Shown piece after piece: positions 49,681-58,013 of a stretch of 64,000 bases of DNA. The stretch comes from Staphylococcus microti (GTDB lineage: Bacteria; Bacillota; Bacilli; Staphylococcales; Staphylococcaceae). Both the position numbers and the translations under genes were made by a program. The DNA lies in assembly GCF_000934465.1 (NCBI RefSeq), contig NZ_JXWY01000033.1, positions 1 to 64,000 on the forward strand, given 5' to 3'. Position 1 is the first letter of the stretch, and each line of letters starts with the position of its first letter. A model generated the notes under the pieces. It saw only the letters and a list, made by a program, of their open reading frames with translations. It was not told the DNA's origin and searched no databases.

Positions 49681-50619
49681 ATGTCATTGTCCTTTAAATC
49701 ACTTATATTTTATATGAAGTTTAAAGGTGTTAAGTTCAATCATATTAGTGAGCTTGAAGCAATTGAGATATTGGAATATAAGAATTATTATTTTAAACTT
49801 AATAGTTATGTGGATAATTATCCTAAGCAAAGAGTTAAGCATCAGGATCAATGGATAGAGAGGCATCAAAATGTAGATTTCAAAAATTTGGTAGATTTAG
49901 CAAGTCTTGATATGCAATTAAGGTATATTATCATCAAATTTTGTTTGGACATTGAACATTCAATTAAATTAAATGTGATTCGTTCAATTACAAATATGAG
50001 TGATGAAGATGGCTATAAAGTGGTGCAGTCATTTTTTAAGTATATAAAATCATTGTCTAAACCAAATATCAAAGACCCATATCAAAAGATGTTAAAACAT
50101 TTAAGATATGACTCTTATAGGTGTTTAGACTATGAAAAATATGAACAGAACACACCTATATGGTTTCTTATTGAATACTTACAATTTGGGGATTTATGCT
50201 GGTTCATTGAATTTTTTTACAATCATTATGGTGTAGAAGAATATAAGGAATTATGTCAAACAGTTAGATTTGTAAAAAACATAAGGAATAAAGCTGCGCA
50301 TAATACGCCTATTCTAAATAATATAGTTCTGACTACTCAAATAGCTGGTAAAGATAAAAGTGTTTTAATAACACAGTTTGTTAAGCAGTTAGGAATTAGT
50401 AAAAATCGATTAAATAAACGATTGAGAAATTATAATATACATGATATTTTAGCAATGTTATTTGTATATGATAAAATTGTTATGAGTGCAAACATGAGAA
50501 AATATAGAGTTAAAGAGTTTAATCAATTCATGGTTCGAGCTAAAAAGAATAGCGATATATACGATGAAAGATTTATATCTGTGTATAATTTTTTTAGAGA
50601 TATACTTGAAAATTACTAA
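49681..50619 (+). CDS. Abi-family (Abi_2, AbiD/AbiF-type) HEPN abortive-infection protein
   Basis: A 312-residue protein with the N-terminal GVKFNHISELEAIEILEYKN-YYFKLNSY pattern of Abi_2 proteins, an all-helical body, and the HEPN RNase motif Arg202-Asn203-x3-His207 in KNIRNKAAHN. Family members act as phage-triggered or toxin-like RNases that stop growth of infected cells. GGGGGTG precedes the ATG. The codon use is far more AT-rich than its neighbours (many AAA, ATA, TTA). The gene lies alone between two copies of the rpsR terminator and reads away from rpsR. No antitoxin or partner gene is present, so self-control or an RNA partner must be considered. Phage defence itself is inferred. Confidence 0.85.
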   Translation: MSLSFKSLIFYMKFKGVKFNHISELEAIEILEYKNYYFKLNSYVDNYPKQRVKHQDQWIERHQNVDFKNLVDLASLDMQLRYIIIKFCLDIEHSIKLNVIRSITNMSDEDGYKVVQSFFKYIKSLSKPNIKDPYQKMLKHLRYDSYRCLDYEKYEQNTPIWFLIEYLQFGDLCWFIEFFYNHYGVEEYKELCQTVRFVKNIRNKAAHNTPILNNIVLTTQIAGKDKSVLITQFVKQLGISKNRLNKRLRNYNIHDILAMLFVYDKIVMSANMRKYRVKEFNQFMVRAKKNSDIYDERFISVYNFFRDILENY

Positions 50620-50663
50620 CGAATAGGTTATTCTTAAGATAAGGAAAAAAACTATATGTTTGT

Positions 50664-50700
50664 AGGCTCTGCATCTAACGGTGTAGAGCTGAGTTTTTAT
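50664..50700 (+). terminator. Terminator after the Abi gene
   Basis: AGGCTCTGCA pairs with TGTAGAGCT (one G-U pair) and is followed by GAGTTTTTATT. Confidence 0.7.
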
Positions 50701-50743
50701 TAAGCACATTGAACAATATTAAACCACTTTGATAATATAGAGA

Positions 50744-50798
50744 CTATATAAAAACCTCGCAGCTCATTATAGAGTGTGCGAGGTTTTTTCGTTCTTCA
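50744..50798 (+). repeat. Direct repeat copy 2: duplicated rpsR terminator flank
   Basis: Second copy of the sequence after rpsR, identical over 48 nt and including the complete terminator. There is no rpsR coding sequence here, so this is the far boundary of a 1.24-kb inserted segment. Confidence 0.95.
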
Positions 50799-51266
50799 GT
50801 GACTATTAATAGAGTGCATAATATTCTCTATTTTTGGGCTGTCCCAGTTACATAACTCCTAGATGTTTATTATCGCTTATTTCTCCTAATTCATCAAAAA
50901 CAACTTTAGCCATTATGCAAGTAAACAATAAATTTTGCTATAGCGTATTTTGGGATGTCTCGTGCTTTATTAATCTCCACCTACCAAGAGGTTGAACCGT
51001 ATTCTTATTTTGTTCATAGTGTATTCGTTTACATAATAATAACGCTACCTATGCTTTATCAAGATGTGCTAAAGTGATAATAAAGTATGATTGCTGAGAT
51101 TTACCATAAAATAAAAGTAAAATTTAATTGTAAGTGGCTTTTAAGATATATAGAAGATTTCGAGTTTGTATGCGATGCATTTGTGCCATTACATCTCAGC
51201 CACAGTGGATTTCGGTGTGTTAAGCATTGATTCATATATCTTATAGAAGGCTTAGGAGGAACAAGT
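50799..51266. other. Intergenic region with no recognisable gene
   Basis: Holds a weak terminator-like hairpin ATAGAG/CTCTAT plus TTTT at 50809-50835. On the minus strand at about 50870-50975 there are short open stretches (for example KARDIPKYAIAKFIVYLHNG and MAKVVFDELGEISDNKHLGV) broken by stops. They could be relics of a lost gene, but I do not recognise them. The end is the leader of the MFS gene with a good AGGAGGAAC site. Confidence 0.4.
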
Positions 51267-52658
51267 ATGGTTCAACAAGATAAGACGCAAACGTATCAAG
51301 GGGATAATAAGCTAATATTGGGGATTGTACTCGGTGTAATTACGTTTTGGTTGTTTGCGCAATCGCTTTTGAATGTCGTGCCGGATTTACAAAAAACGTT
51401 CAATAGTGATCTCGGGACGATTAGTATTGCGGTGAGTATTACGGCGCTTTTTTCAGGGATGTTTGTTGTTGGTGCGGGTAGTGTTGCGGATAAAATTGGA
51501 CGTGTGAAAACGACGTATATTGGGTTATGGTTAAGTGTGATTGGCTCGCTCATTATGATTGTCAGTAGCATGCCGGCACTCTTAATTTTAGGACGTGTTA
51601 TTCAAGGTTTGTCTGCGGCTGCGATTATGCCGTCAACGCTTGCGATTATGAAGACATACTATCGTGGTAAAGACCGACAACGTGCGTTAAGCTACTGGTC
51701 TATCGGTTCGTGGGGTGGCTCAGGTGTTGCTTCTTTGTTTGGTGGCGTTGTAGCCACACACTTTGGCTGGCGTTGGATTTTCATTATTTCAATTGTTGTA
51801 GCACTTGCTTCGATGGCGTTGATTAAAGGCACGCCAGAAACGAAAGCGACACACGAATCTAACTATCGTTTTGATGTGCGTGGTCTTATCTTGTTTGTGC
51901 TAATGATGTTGAGTATCAATATTGTGATTACACAAAGTGGTACGCTCGGCTTTTTATCGCCGATTATTTTAAGTTTAATCTTGATGTTTATTGTAACGAC
52001 GTTCCTTTTTATTAAAGTAGAAAAGTATCAAGATACGCCGTTAATTGATTTTAAATTGTTTCAGTCAACGTCGTATACGGGAGCCACTTTATCGAACTTC
52101 TTGTTAAATGGCGTGGCAGGTACATTACTTGTATCTAATACGTTTGTTCAACAAGGGTTAGGGTTGAACGGCTCTCAAACTGGTTTTCTGTCTATTACGT
52201 ATTTGATTACAGTGCTGACGATGATTCGTGTCGGCGAAGTGGCATTACAGCGTGTTGGTGCAAGGAAGCCGATGTTGATTGGTGCGGCGTTTAATATGGT
52301 AGGGATTATGTTGATTTCACTGACGTTCTTACCAAGCACAATGTATATTGTTGTGTGTGTCATCGGTTACTTATTCTACGGGTTTGGCTTAGGGTTCTAT
52401 GCGACACCGTCAACGGACACAGCAATTTCTAATTCGCCACAAGATAAAGCGGGGGCCGCATCAGGTATTTACAAAATGGCGTCTTCGCTTGGTGGGGCTT
52501 TTGGTATTGCATTATCTGGTGCAGTTTATGGTGCCGTGGCAAATACGACAAATATTCAAATGGGTGCGATGGCAGGCTTAGGTTTAAATATCTTATTAGC
52601 CTTGCTGGCATTTATCATTATCTTTTTAACAGTACCTGCGAGACAGCAGCGTGTATAA
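51267..52658 (+). CDS. MFS transporter, DHA2-like (14 membrane segments), copy 1
   Basis: A 463-residue membrane protein with about 14 hydrophobic segments. The MFS motif A is GGSGSVADKIGRVKTT-like, reading GAGSVADKIGRVKTTY (about residues 71-86), and motif C-like glycine-rich sequence is WSIGSWGGSGVASLFGG. This layout is that of DHA2 drug:proton antiporters such as SdrM and QacA, but the substrate is unknown. It is a close paralogue of the gene at 53900-55288, which lies in inverted orientation. Both start MVQQ and share long identical stretches. Confidence 0.88.
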   Translation: MVQQDKTQTYQGDNKLILGIVLGVITFWLFAQSLLNVVPDLQKTFNSDLGTISIAVSITALFSGMFVVGAGSVADKIGRVKTTYIGLWLSVIGSLIMIVSSMPALLILGRVIQGLSAAAIMPSTLAIMKTYYRGKDRQRALSYWSIGSWGGSGVASLFGGVVATHFGWRWIFIISIVVALASMALIKGTPETKATHESNYRFDVRGLILFVLMMLSINIVITQSGTLGFLSPIILSLILMFIVTTFLFIKVEKYQDTPLIDFKLFQSTSYTGATLSNFLLNGVAGTLLVSNTFVQQGLGLNGSQTGFLSITYLITVLTMIRVGEVALQRVGARKPMLIGAAFNMVGIMLISLTFLPSTMYIVVCVIGYLFYGFGLGFYATPSTDTAISNSPQDKAGAASGIYKMASSLGGAFGIALSGAVYGAVANTTNIQMGAMAGLGLNILLALLAFIIIFLTVPARQQRV

Positions 52659-52666
52659 ATAGAACA

Positions 52667-52703
52667 AACCCCTATCTCTAAAAACACTTTAGAGATAGGG
52701 GTT
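52667..52703. terminator. Bidirectional terminator between MFS copy 1 and the M20 gene
   Basis: AACCCCTATCTCTAAA and TTTAGAGATAGGGGTT form a 16-bp perfect stem. Confidence 0.9.
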
Positions 52704-52707
52704 ATTC

Positions 52708-53883
52708 TTATGCTAAGTAGTTTAATACGGTAATACCAACTGCTTCAGCTGCGACACGTAATGATTTTTCACTAATATCAAATTTTGGATGGTGATGTGG
52801 GTAACTTTCGCCATCTTCTGGTGCAGCACCTGCATAAATAAATGTGCTAGGTAAGGCCTTGGCATAGTAAGCAAAGTCTTCAGATGGTGGCTGTGGTTCA
52901 CATAGTTCGATATTTTGAATCGCATCTGTCTCAGCATTTTCAATAGATGAAACAACAAATTGTGTGAATGCTGGATCGTTGTAGAGTGCTGGATAATCAT
53001 CGTTATAGTCCAGTTCACATGTAACACCGAACATCGCTTCAAGACCGTCTGAGAGACGTGTTATTTCTTTTTTAATCGTTTGTTTCGTTGCATCTGTTAA
53101 GGCGCGCACATCGCCTGCAACTTCAACGCTATCTTGAATAATGTTGAACTGCCCTTTACCATCAAAGGAACCAATCGTTACAACGCCTGTTTCAAATGGG
53201 CTAAGACGTCTAGAAACAACTGTTTGAAGTGCTGTTACAAAGTAAGAACCTGCGACAATACTATCGTTAGCAGTATGTGGCGACGAACCATGACCACCTT
53301 TACCGTTAATTTTTAAGTTGAAGAAATCTCGACCTGTTTGGATGTTACCTTCACGATAATAAACGTTTCCGACAGGCATATGACTCATAACGTGAACACC
53401 TAATACGTGGTCGACGCCATCTAGTACGCCGTCTTTAATCATAGCTTGTGCGCCACCTGGTGGTACTTCTTCTGCTGGTTGGTGAATGACAATAACTTTC
53501 CCATTGAACTGGTCTTTCATCTCAATGAGTGTTTCAGCTAGAATCAGCATATACGCAGTGTGCGCATCATGACCACACGCATGCATAACCCCTTCATTTT
53601 TAGATGCGAAAGGTAAGCCAGTATCTTCGTGAATCGGTAAAGCATCGAAGTCAGCACGAATGGCAATGGTTTTACCCGGTTTGCCACTATCAATCGTCAC
53701 TTTCAAACCATTTGGTCCTACGTTTGTTTCTACAGTACAATCTTTGCCGCGATAAAAATCTGCAATATATTTTGGTGTTTCTTCTTCATGAAATGATAAT
53801 TCTGGATATTGATGTAAATGACGACGTATGTCAATCATGCGAGATCCTTTTTCTTTCAATGTATTGATTAATGTTTGTAACAT
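52708..53883 (-). CDS. M20-family amidohydrolase (aminoacylase/hippurate hydrolase-like)
   Basis: A 391-residue dinuclear metallohydrolase. The metal site includes HACGHDAH (residues 101-108), the catalytic Glu pair of QPAEEVPPGG, and the dimerisation domain with GKGGHGSSPH. The C terminus has YPHHHPKFD. Such enzymes cleave N-acyl amino acids or hippurate-like amides in the cytoplasm. AAGGAGG precedes the ATG. It follows the MFS copy 2 gene by 16 bp, so the two likely form an operon in which the transporter handles the hydrolase's substrate or product. Confidence 0.88.
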   Translation of the reverse strand: MLQTLINTLKEKGSRMIDIRRHLHQYPELSFHEEETPKYIADFYRGKDCTVETNVGPNGLKVTIDSGKPGKTIAIRADFDALPIHEDTGLPFASKNEGVMHACGHDAHTAYMLILAETLIEMKDQFNGKVIVIHQPAEEVPPGGAQAMIKDGVLDGVDHVLGVHVMSHMPVGNVYYREGNIQTGRDFFNLKINGKGGHGSSPHTANDSIVAGSYFVTALQTVVSRRLSPFETGVVTIGSFDGKGQFNIIQDSVEVAGDVRALTDATKQTIKKEITRLSDGLEAMFGVTCELDYNDDYPALYNDPAFTQFVVSSIENAETDAIQNIELCEPQPPSEDFAYYAKALPSTFIYAGAAPEDGESYPHHHPKFDISEKSLRVAAEAVGITVLNYLA

Positions 53884-53899
53884 CGTAAAATCCTCCTTG

Positions 53900-55288
53900 T
53901 TATGCTGTTTTTTTGTATGACGGTACAGTGATCATAATAATGATTAATGATAACAGTGCCATTACAACGTTGAGGCCTAAACCAGCCATTGCACCGATTT
54001 GGACGTTTGTTGCGTTTGTTACAACACCGTAAAGTGCGCCTGACAATGCGATACCAAAAGCATTACCCAATGATGATGCCATTTTATACACACCGGATGC
54101 AGCACCTACTTTGTCTGCAGGTGAGTTTGAGATGGCCATATCTGTTGATGGTGTCGCATAGAAACCTAACCCTAAACCGTATAGTAAGTAACCGATAATA
54201 CATACAATTACATAGAGTGTACTCGGCAAAAATGTAAGTGACATTAAAATAATACCGAACATATTAATGAATGTACCGATTAACATTGGTTTTTTAGCGC
54301 CTACTTTTTGTAATATTTTCTCGCCAACACGAATCATCATTAATACAGCAAATAAATATGTGATAGAGAGCCAACCTGTTTGTGACTCATTGAAACCTAA
54401 GCCTTGTTGAACGAATGTATTTGCGACGAGTAGTACCCCTGCAACACCGTTTAATAAGAAGTTTGATAATGTTGCACCCATATAAGGTTTTGATTGGAAA
54501 AGCTTAAAGTCGATTAATGGGTTGGCATGTTTCTTTTCGACTTTGATAAAAATCACTGTTGTAATAATGAAAACTGCAAGTAATCCTAAAATAGTAGGTG
54601 ACATAAATCCAAGTGGACCTGTTTGCGTAATAATGATATTAATGCTTAACATCATAATAACAAGTAATACGAGTCCAGTGATATCAAATTTTGATTTGAC
54701 ATTACTTACAGATTTTGTTTCTGGCGTGCCTTTAATTAATAACATTGAAATAATGGCAACGATAATTGAAATAATAAAGATCCAGTGCCAGCCAAAGTTT
54801 GTTGCTACGACGCCACCGAATAGTGATGCTAATCCAGAACCACCCCATGAACCGATAGACCAGTAACTTAAGGCACGTTGACGATCTTTACCTTCATAAT
54901 ATGCTTTCATAATTGCAAGTGTTGATGGCATGATTGCTGCGGCTGATAAACCTTGGATGACACGACCTAAAATTAATAAAGCAGGTAAGTTGCTTGAAAT
55001 GATTAGTAGTGATCCGATAATGCTAAGCCATAATCCGATATATGTCGTTTTCACACGACCGATTTTATCGGCTAAGCCACCTGCACCAACAATGAACATT
55101 CCTGAAAACAGTGCAGTGATACTAACGGCAGTACTAATTGTTCCGATATTACTATTGAATGTGTTTTGAAGTGTTGGGACAACGTTGAGTAGTGATTGAG
55201 CGAATAACCAGAATGTAATAACACCGAGTACGATCCCGAGTATTAATTTATTATCCCCTTTATAAGGTTGAGCATGTTGCTGTTGAAC
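53900..55288 (-). CDS. MFS transporter, DHA2-like (14 membrane segments), copy 2
   Basis: About 462 residues from the ATG at 55288 (MVQQQHAQPYKGDNK), which has AGGAGGAAC at the right spacing. An upstream in-frame start at 55330 has none. It is nearly collinear with copy 1; for example GDNKLILGIVLGVITFWLFA and RVKTTYIGLWLS are shared exactly. It has motif A GAGGLADKIGRVKTT and about 14 hydrophobic segments. It leads the M20 hydrolase in one transcript. Probably arose by duplication of one ancestral gene. Confidence 0.88.
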   Translation of the reverse strand, partial: VQQQHAQPYKGDNKLILGIVLGVITFWLFAQSLLNVVPTLQNTFNSNIGTISTAVSITALFSGMFIVGAGGLADKIGRVKTTYIGLWLSIIGSLLIISSNLPALLILGRVIQGLSAAAIMPSTLAIMKAYYEGKDRQRALSYWSIGSWGGSGLASLFGGVVATNFGWHWIFIISIIVAIISMLLIKGTPETKSVSNVKSKFDITGLVLLVIMMLSINIIITQTGPLGFMSPTILGLLAVFIITTVIFIKVEKKHANPLIDFKLFQSKPYMGATLSNFLLNGVAGVLLVANTFVQQGLGFNESQTGWLSITYLFAVLMMIRVGEKILQKVGAKKPMLIGTFINMFGIILMSLTFLPSTLYVIVCIIGYLLYGLGLGFYATPSTDMAISNSPADKVGAASGVYKMASSLGNAFGIALSGALYGVVTNATNVQIGAMAGLGLNVVMALLSLIIIMITVPSYKKTA

Positions 55289-55500
55289 CATTTTTGTTCC
55301 TCCTAAGTGTTGTTTAAGTAAGATAGCCATCTTGTTCTTTACAACACTTAGATTAAGGTAATTTACTTTTTCTCAATATATAATTTTTATCATTTTAATA
55401 TTATATTTATCACTTGAGAGAATAAAAATCAGCGAGGACAAAATAGTTACATTCATTTTTGTCATGGATTTCAAGTGACGTGTCTTTTTCACGATTTATA

Positions 55501-55533
55501 AAGCTAGAAGTGTTATGATTCCACGTCTAGCTT
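55501..55533 (-). terminator. Terminator of the AraC-family gene
   Basis: AAGCTAGA-GTG pairs with CAC-TCTAGCTT around a nine-base loop. A short T/A-rich sequence follows. The rest of the 55289-55538 gap shows no gene. Confidence 0.6.
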
Positions 55534-55538
55534 CTTAT

Positions 55539-57824
55539 TTACGGTGTAATGTATTTCTTGAATTCAATGACATGCACGGCATTTGTTAGTAATTTGAGAT
55601 GATAGGTTAATCCTTGTAATACTTCGACTTCACTAATGTCTAATTTTGGATAAGAGATGCGATTGACGTATGCGATTGTTTCTTCATCCATGCCGTGTTG
55701 TGTGTTGTACTGTTGCCAAACTTTATAAAGTACCCCGTGATTTTTATCTAATATCAGGTGTTTGATTTTATATTTCCCAGGTATCGCGTCGGTCATGTTA
55801 AGTTGATATTCTTTATGACTATGAACGCTTAGATGTGTATCCAATGTAAAGTATGGGTTGTAATGCTCGGCATCCCAAATAACCACTTGGAAATGGTGTG
55901 GTTCGCCTAATACAATACAATGATCATCACGATATAAAATACGATTGAACAATTTACTGAAAAACATACTCGCAAAGAAAGCTGGACGTTTACCGTCAAA
56001 TTGGTGATATAAATCAATACCACTCAGCTGTGTGACGGCATCTGTATGATTGTACTGTTGGTGAATTTCATAGTTCAACCAATAACCAATTGTGTTGACG
56101 CGTTGATTCATTTCGATTAATTGTTCAAAAATAATACCCGCTCTAAAATATTCGCCGTTAGTCAAGTTCGTATCGCCTGTTAAAGTATTCCAATTTAATA
56201 AAATAAAAGGGAGTAACGTATCATGATTCAGTTCTAACCAATCAATCAGTTTTTTCAGTTGTAACGTAATGTGTTTTTTAGCTTGGTCATATTGATTGTG
56301 TTCTATAGACGTAAAGTCAACAATGTCGTTTTGATTGGCATAAAAAGCAATCGCGTCTATTTGATGTTTGTAAGTATGCAATAAAGATTTAGCTAGGTTC
56401 GCCTTTTCTGGATGGCTGATATTGACGTTTAACACGACTGTCGTGTCTGCAAAATAGTGTCTAAATAACGTTACGATTTTTTCAAAGATTGTGTGATTCA
56501 GGCAATTAAGATAAATGACTAACTTAAGCTCTTTACTGTTTGGGACGATGTTGTACATATGTTCCAATAGACAGGATAGCTTCGTACAATATTGCTGGAA
56601 ATTTGCCTGTGATTGTGGCGGATGAATCTCCATGCCTAAACCAATATCATGCGCTAATAAAAAATTTAGGCATTCATCTATTTTCATATACGGGTGTACG
56701 TTCGGAATCATTTCGTCACTTTCAATATTTTCACTAATGAGTCGGCGTGTTTGTATAGGGTCTTTAGTAAGGACGTGTCCCAGTCCGAGAACATTTTTGA
56801 CTTCTACAAGTTGTGTTCTAAATCTTTGGATGAGTAATGTGTCTAAATTTCCAATTTGTATCACATGATCGTAGTGTGAAAGTTGTTGGGTTTGCTCTGA
56901 AAAAGTAATGTCGATCACTTTTTGTGCATCTGGAGATTGCATAACAGTACCCATATTTGAATTGATGAAGAGCGATAAATAATACAAATAGGTGTGGTGG
57001 GATGTTTTTTCATTTGTTATAAGTGTCTGATTGACAGCACTGTGTTGATAACGATTCCGATATTCTGTCGGTGTGAGTTGCGTGTCTTGTTTGAAATATT
57101 TTAAAAGCATATTAGAACTTGTAAATCCATGTTTATATGCAATATGTGTAATCGGTTCGTTTGTATCAATCAAGTCAGCTTTACAATGTTCCAGACGGAT
57201 ATGATTAATATAATGATTGAAGCCAGTTCCCATTTGGCGTGTGAACAATTTGGATAAGTATGCTGGACTCAAGTCAACCATCTCTGCAACGGTACTCAAT
57301 GTAATCGGTTCTGCATAATGTGTTTCTATGTAATGACATACGGTTTCTAAACGTTGGTCGTGTGCATGTGCTTGGTTATCAAGTGTGCGTTTAGTAGCTA
57401 AATAGCGCCCTAAAATAAACATTAAATCCATCAATTTTTGCTCGATATATAAGCGATGAAATGCACCTTGTCGTATATGAACAATGCCGATGTTTGCAAT
57501 CGCATTTACCATTTGTTCATAAATCACTTCTTGTAACGTTTCTTTCTTTAGTACGAAATAGGTGTGAGAAAAGTCGTGCATATAATTTTGTAAGTAAGAT
57601 GCTTTTAATTGAATTGCAATGTAAAGTGCATCTTCGTTGGTTAGAAAACGATAGGTCTCTCGATGATTAATAAGGAATAGTTCCCCAGATTGAAAGGACT
57701 GTATGTGTTGATGCAAAGCCACTTGCATCGTGCCTTTTAATACTAAAACAATCTTCAAACCTTCATTCAATTGAATTTGTTCGTCATTTGGATGATTGAG
57801 CTCAACGGTATATAAATTTTTCAT
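55539..57824 (-). CDS. Large AraC-family regulator with C-terminal glycosidase-like domain (Rsp/Rbf type)
   Basis: A 761-residue protein. Residues 1-100 look like an AraC cupin sensor. About 160-260 form the double AraC helix-turn-helix (VAEMVDLSPAYLSKLFTRQM, ITHIAYKHGFTSSNMLLKYF). The long C-terminal half (about 300-750) resembles the GH39-like barrel of staphylococcal Rsp and Rbf. Those S. aureus proteins of about 700 residues control surface proteins, toxins or biofilm. GAGGGGTGA precedes the ATG. It is divergent from the PTS operon and may control it; that is an inference. Confidence 0.8.
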   Translation of the reverse strand: MKNLYTVELNHPNDEQIQLNEGLKIVLVLKGTMQVALHQHIQSFQSGELFLINHRETYRFLTNEDALYIAIQLKASYLQNYMHDFSHTYFVLKKETLQEVIYEQMVNAIANIGIVHIRQGAFHRLYIEQKLMDLMFILGRYLATKRTLDNQAHAHDQRLETVCHYIETHYAEPITLSTVAEMVDLSPAYLSKLFTRQMGTGFNHYINHIRLEHCKADLIDTNEPITHIAYKHGFTSSNMLLKYFKQDTQLTPTEYRNRYQHSAVNQTLITNEKTSHHTYLYYLSLFINSNMGTVMQSPDAQKVIDITFSEQTQQLSHYDHVIQIGNLDTLLIQRFRTQLVEVKNVLGLGHVLTKDPIQTRRLISENIESDEMIPNVHPYMKIDECLNFLLAHDIGLGMEIHPPQSQANFQQYCTKLSCLLEHMYNIVPNSKELKLVIYLNCLNHTIFEKIVTLFRHYFADTTVVLNVNISHPEKANLAKSLLHTYKHQIDAIAFYANQNDIVDFTSIEHNQYDQAKKHITLQLKKLIDWLELNHDTLLPFILLNWNTLTGDTNLTNGEYFRAGIIFEQLIEMNQRVNTIGYWLNYEIHQQYNHTDAVTQLSGIDLYHQFDGKRPAFFASMFFSKLFNRILYRDDHCIVLGEPHHFQVVIWDAEHYNPYFTLDTHLSVHSHKEYQLNMTDAIPGKYKIKHLILDKNHGVLYKVWQQYNTQHGMDEETIAYVNRISYPKLDISEVEVLQGLTYHLKLLTNAVHVIEFKKYITP

Positions 57825-57975
57825 AAGTCACCCCTCAATATTATTGTAAACTAATTTAATATTTTTTTGTTGTGTTATGAGAACGTATAAAAATGATTGT
57901 GATACACGCACGCGATAAAATAGATGTGAAATGTTTCGGATTGTGAAGCGAAGTAGATTGCACATCCACATGTAA

Positions 57976-57990
57976 TCGCAAACGCTTACA
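57976..57990 (+). promoter_or_regulatory. CcpA cre site upstream of the PTS operon
   Basis: TCGCAAACGCTTACA matches the cre consensus WTGNAANCGNWNNCW with one mismatch. It lies 10 bp before the ribosome site of the regulator gene, in position for roadblock repression by CcpA. Confidence 0.65.
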
Positions 57991-58013
57991 ATAAATATAA
58001 GGAGGTTATGCAG

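Noticed and set aside
49501-50798. Retron, CBASS or toxin-antitoxin pair around the Abi gene
   Set aside because: No reverse transcriptase, cyclase or second coding sequence is present; only the single HEPN gene is found between the repeats.
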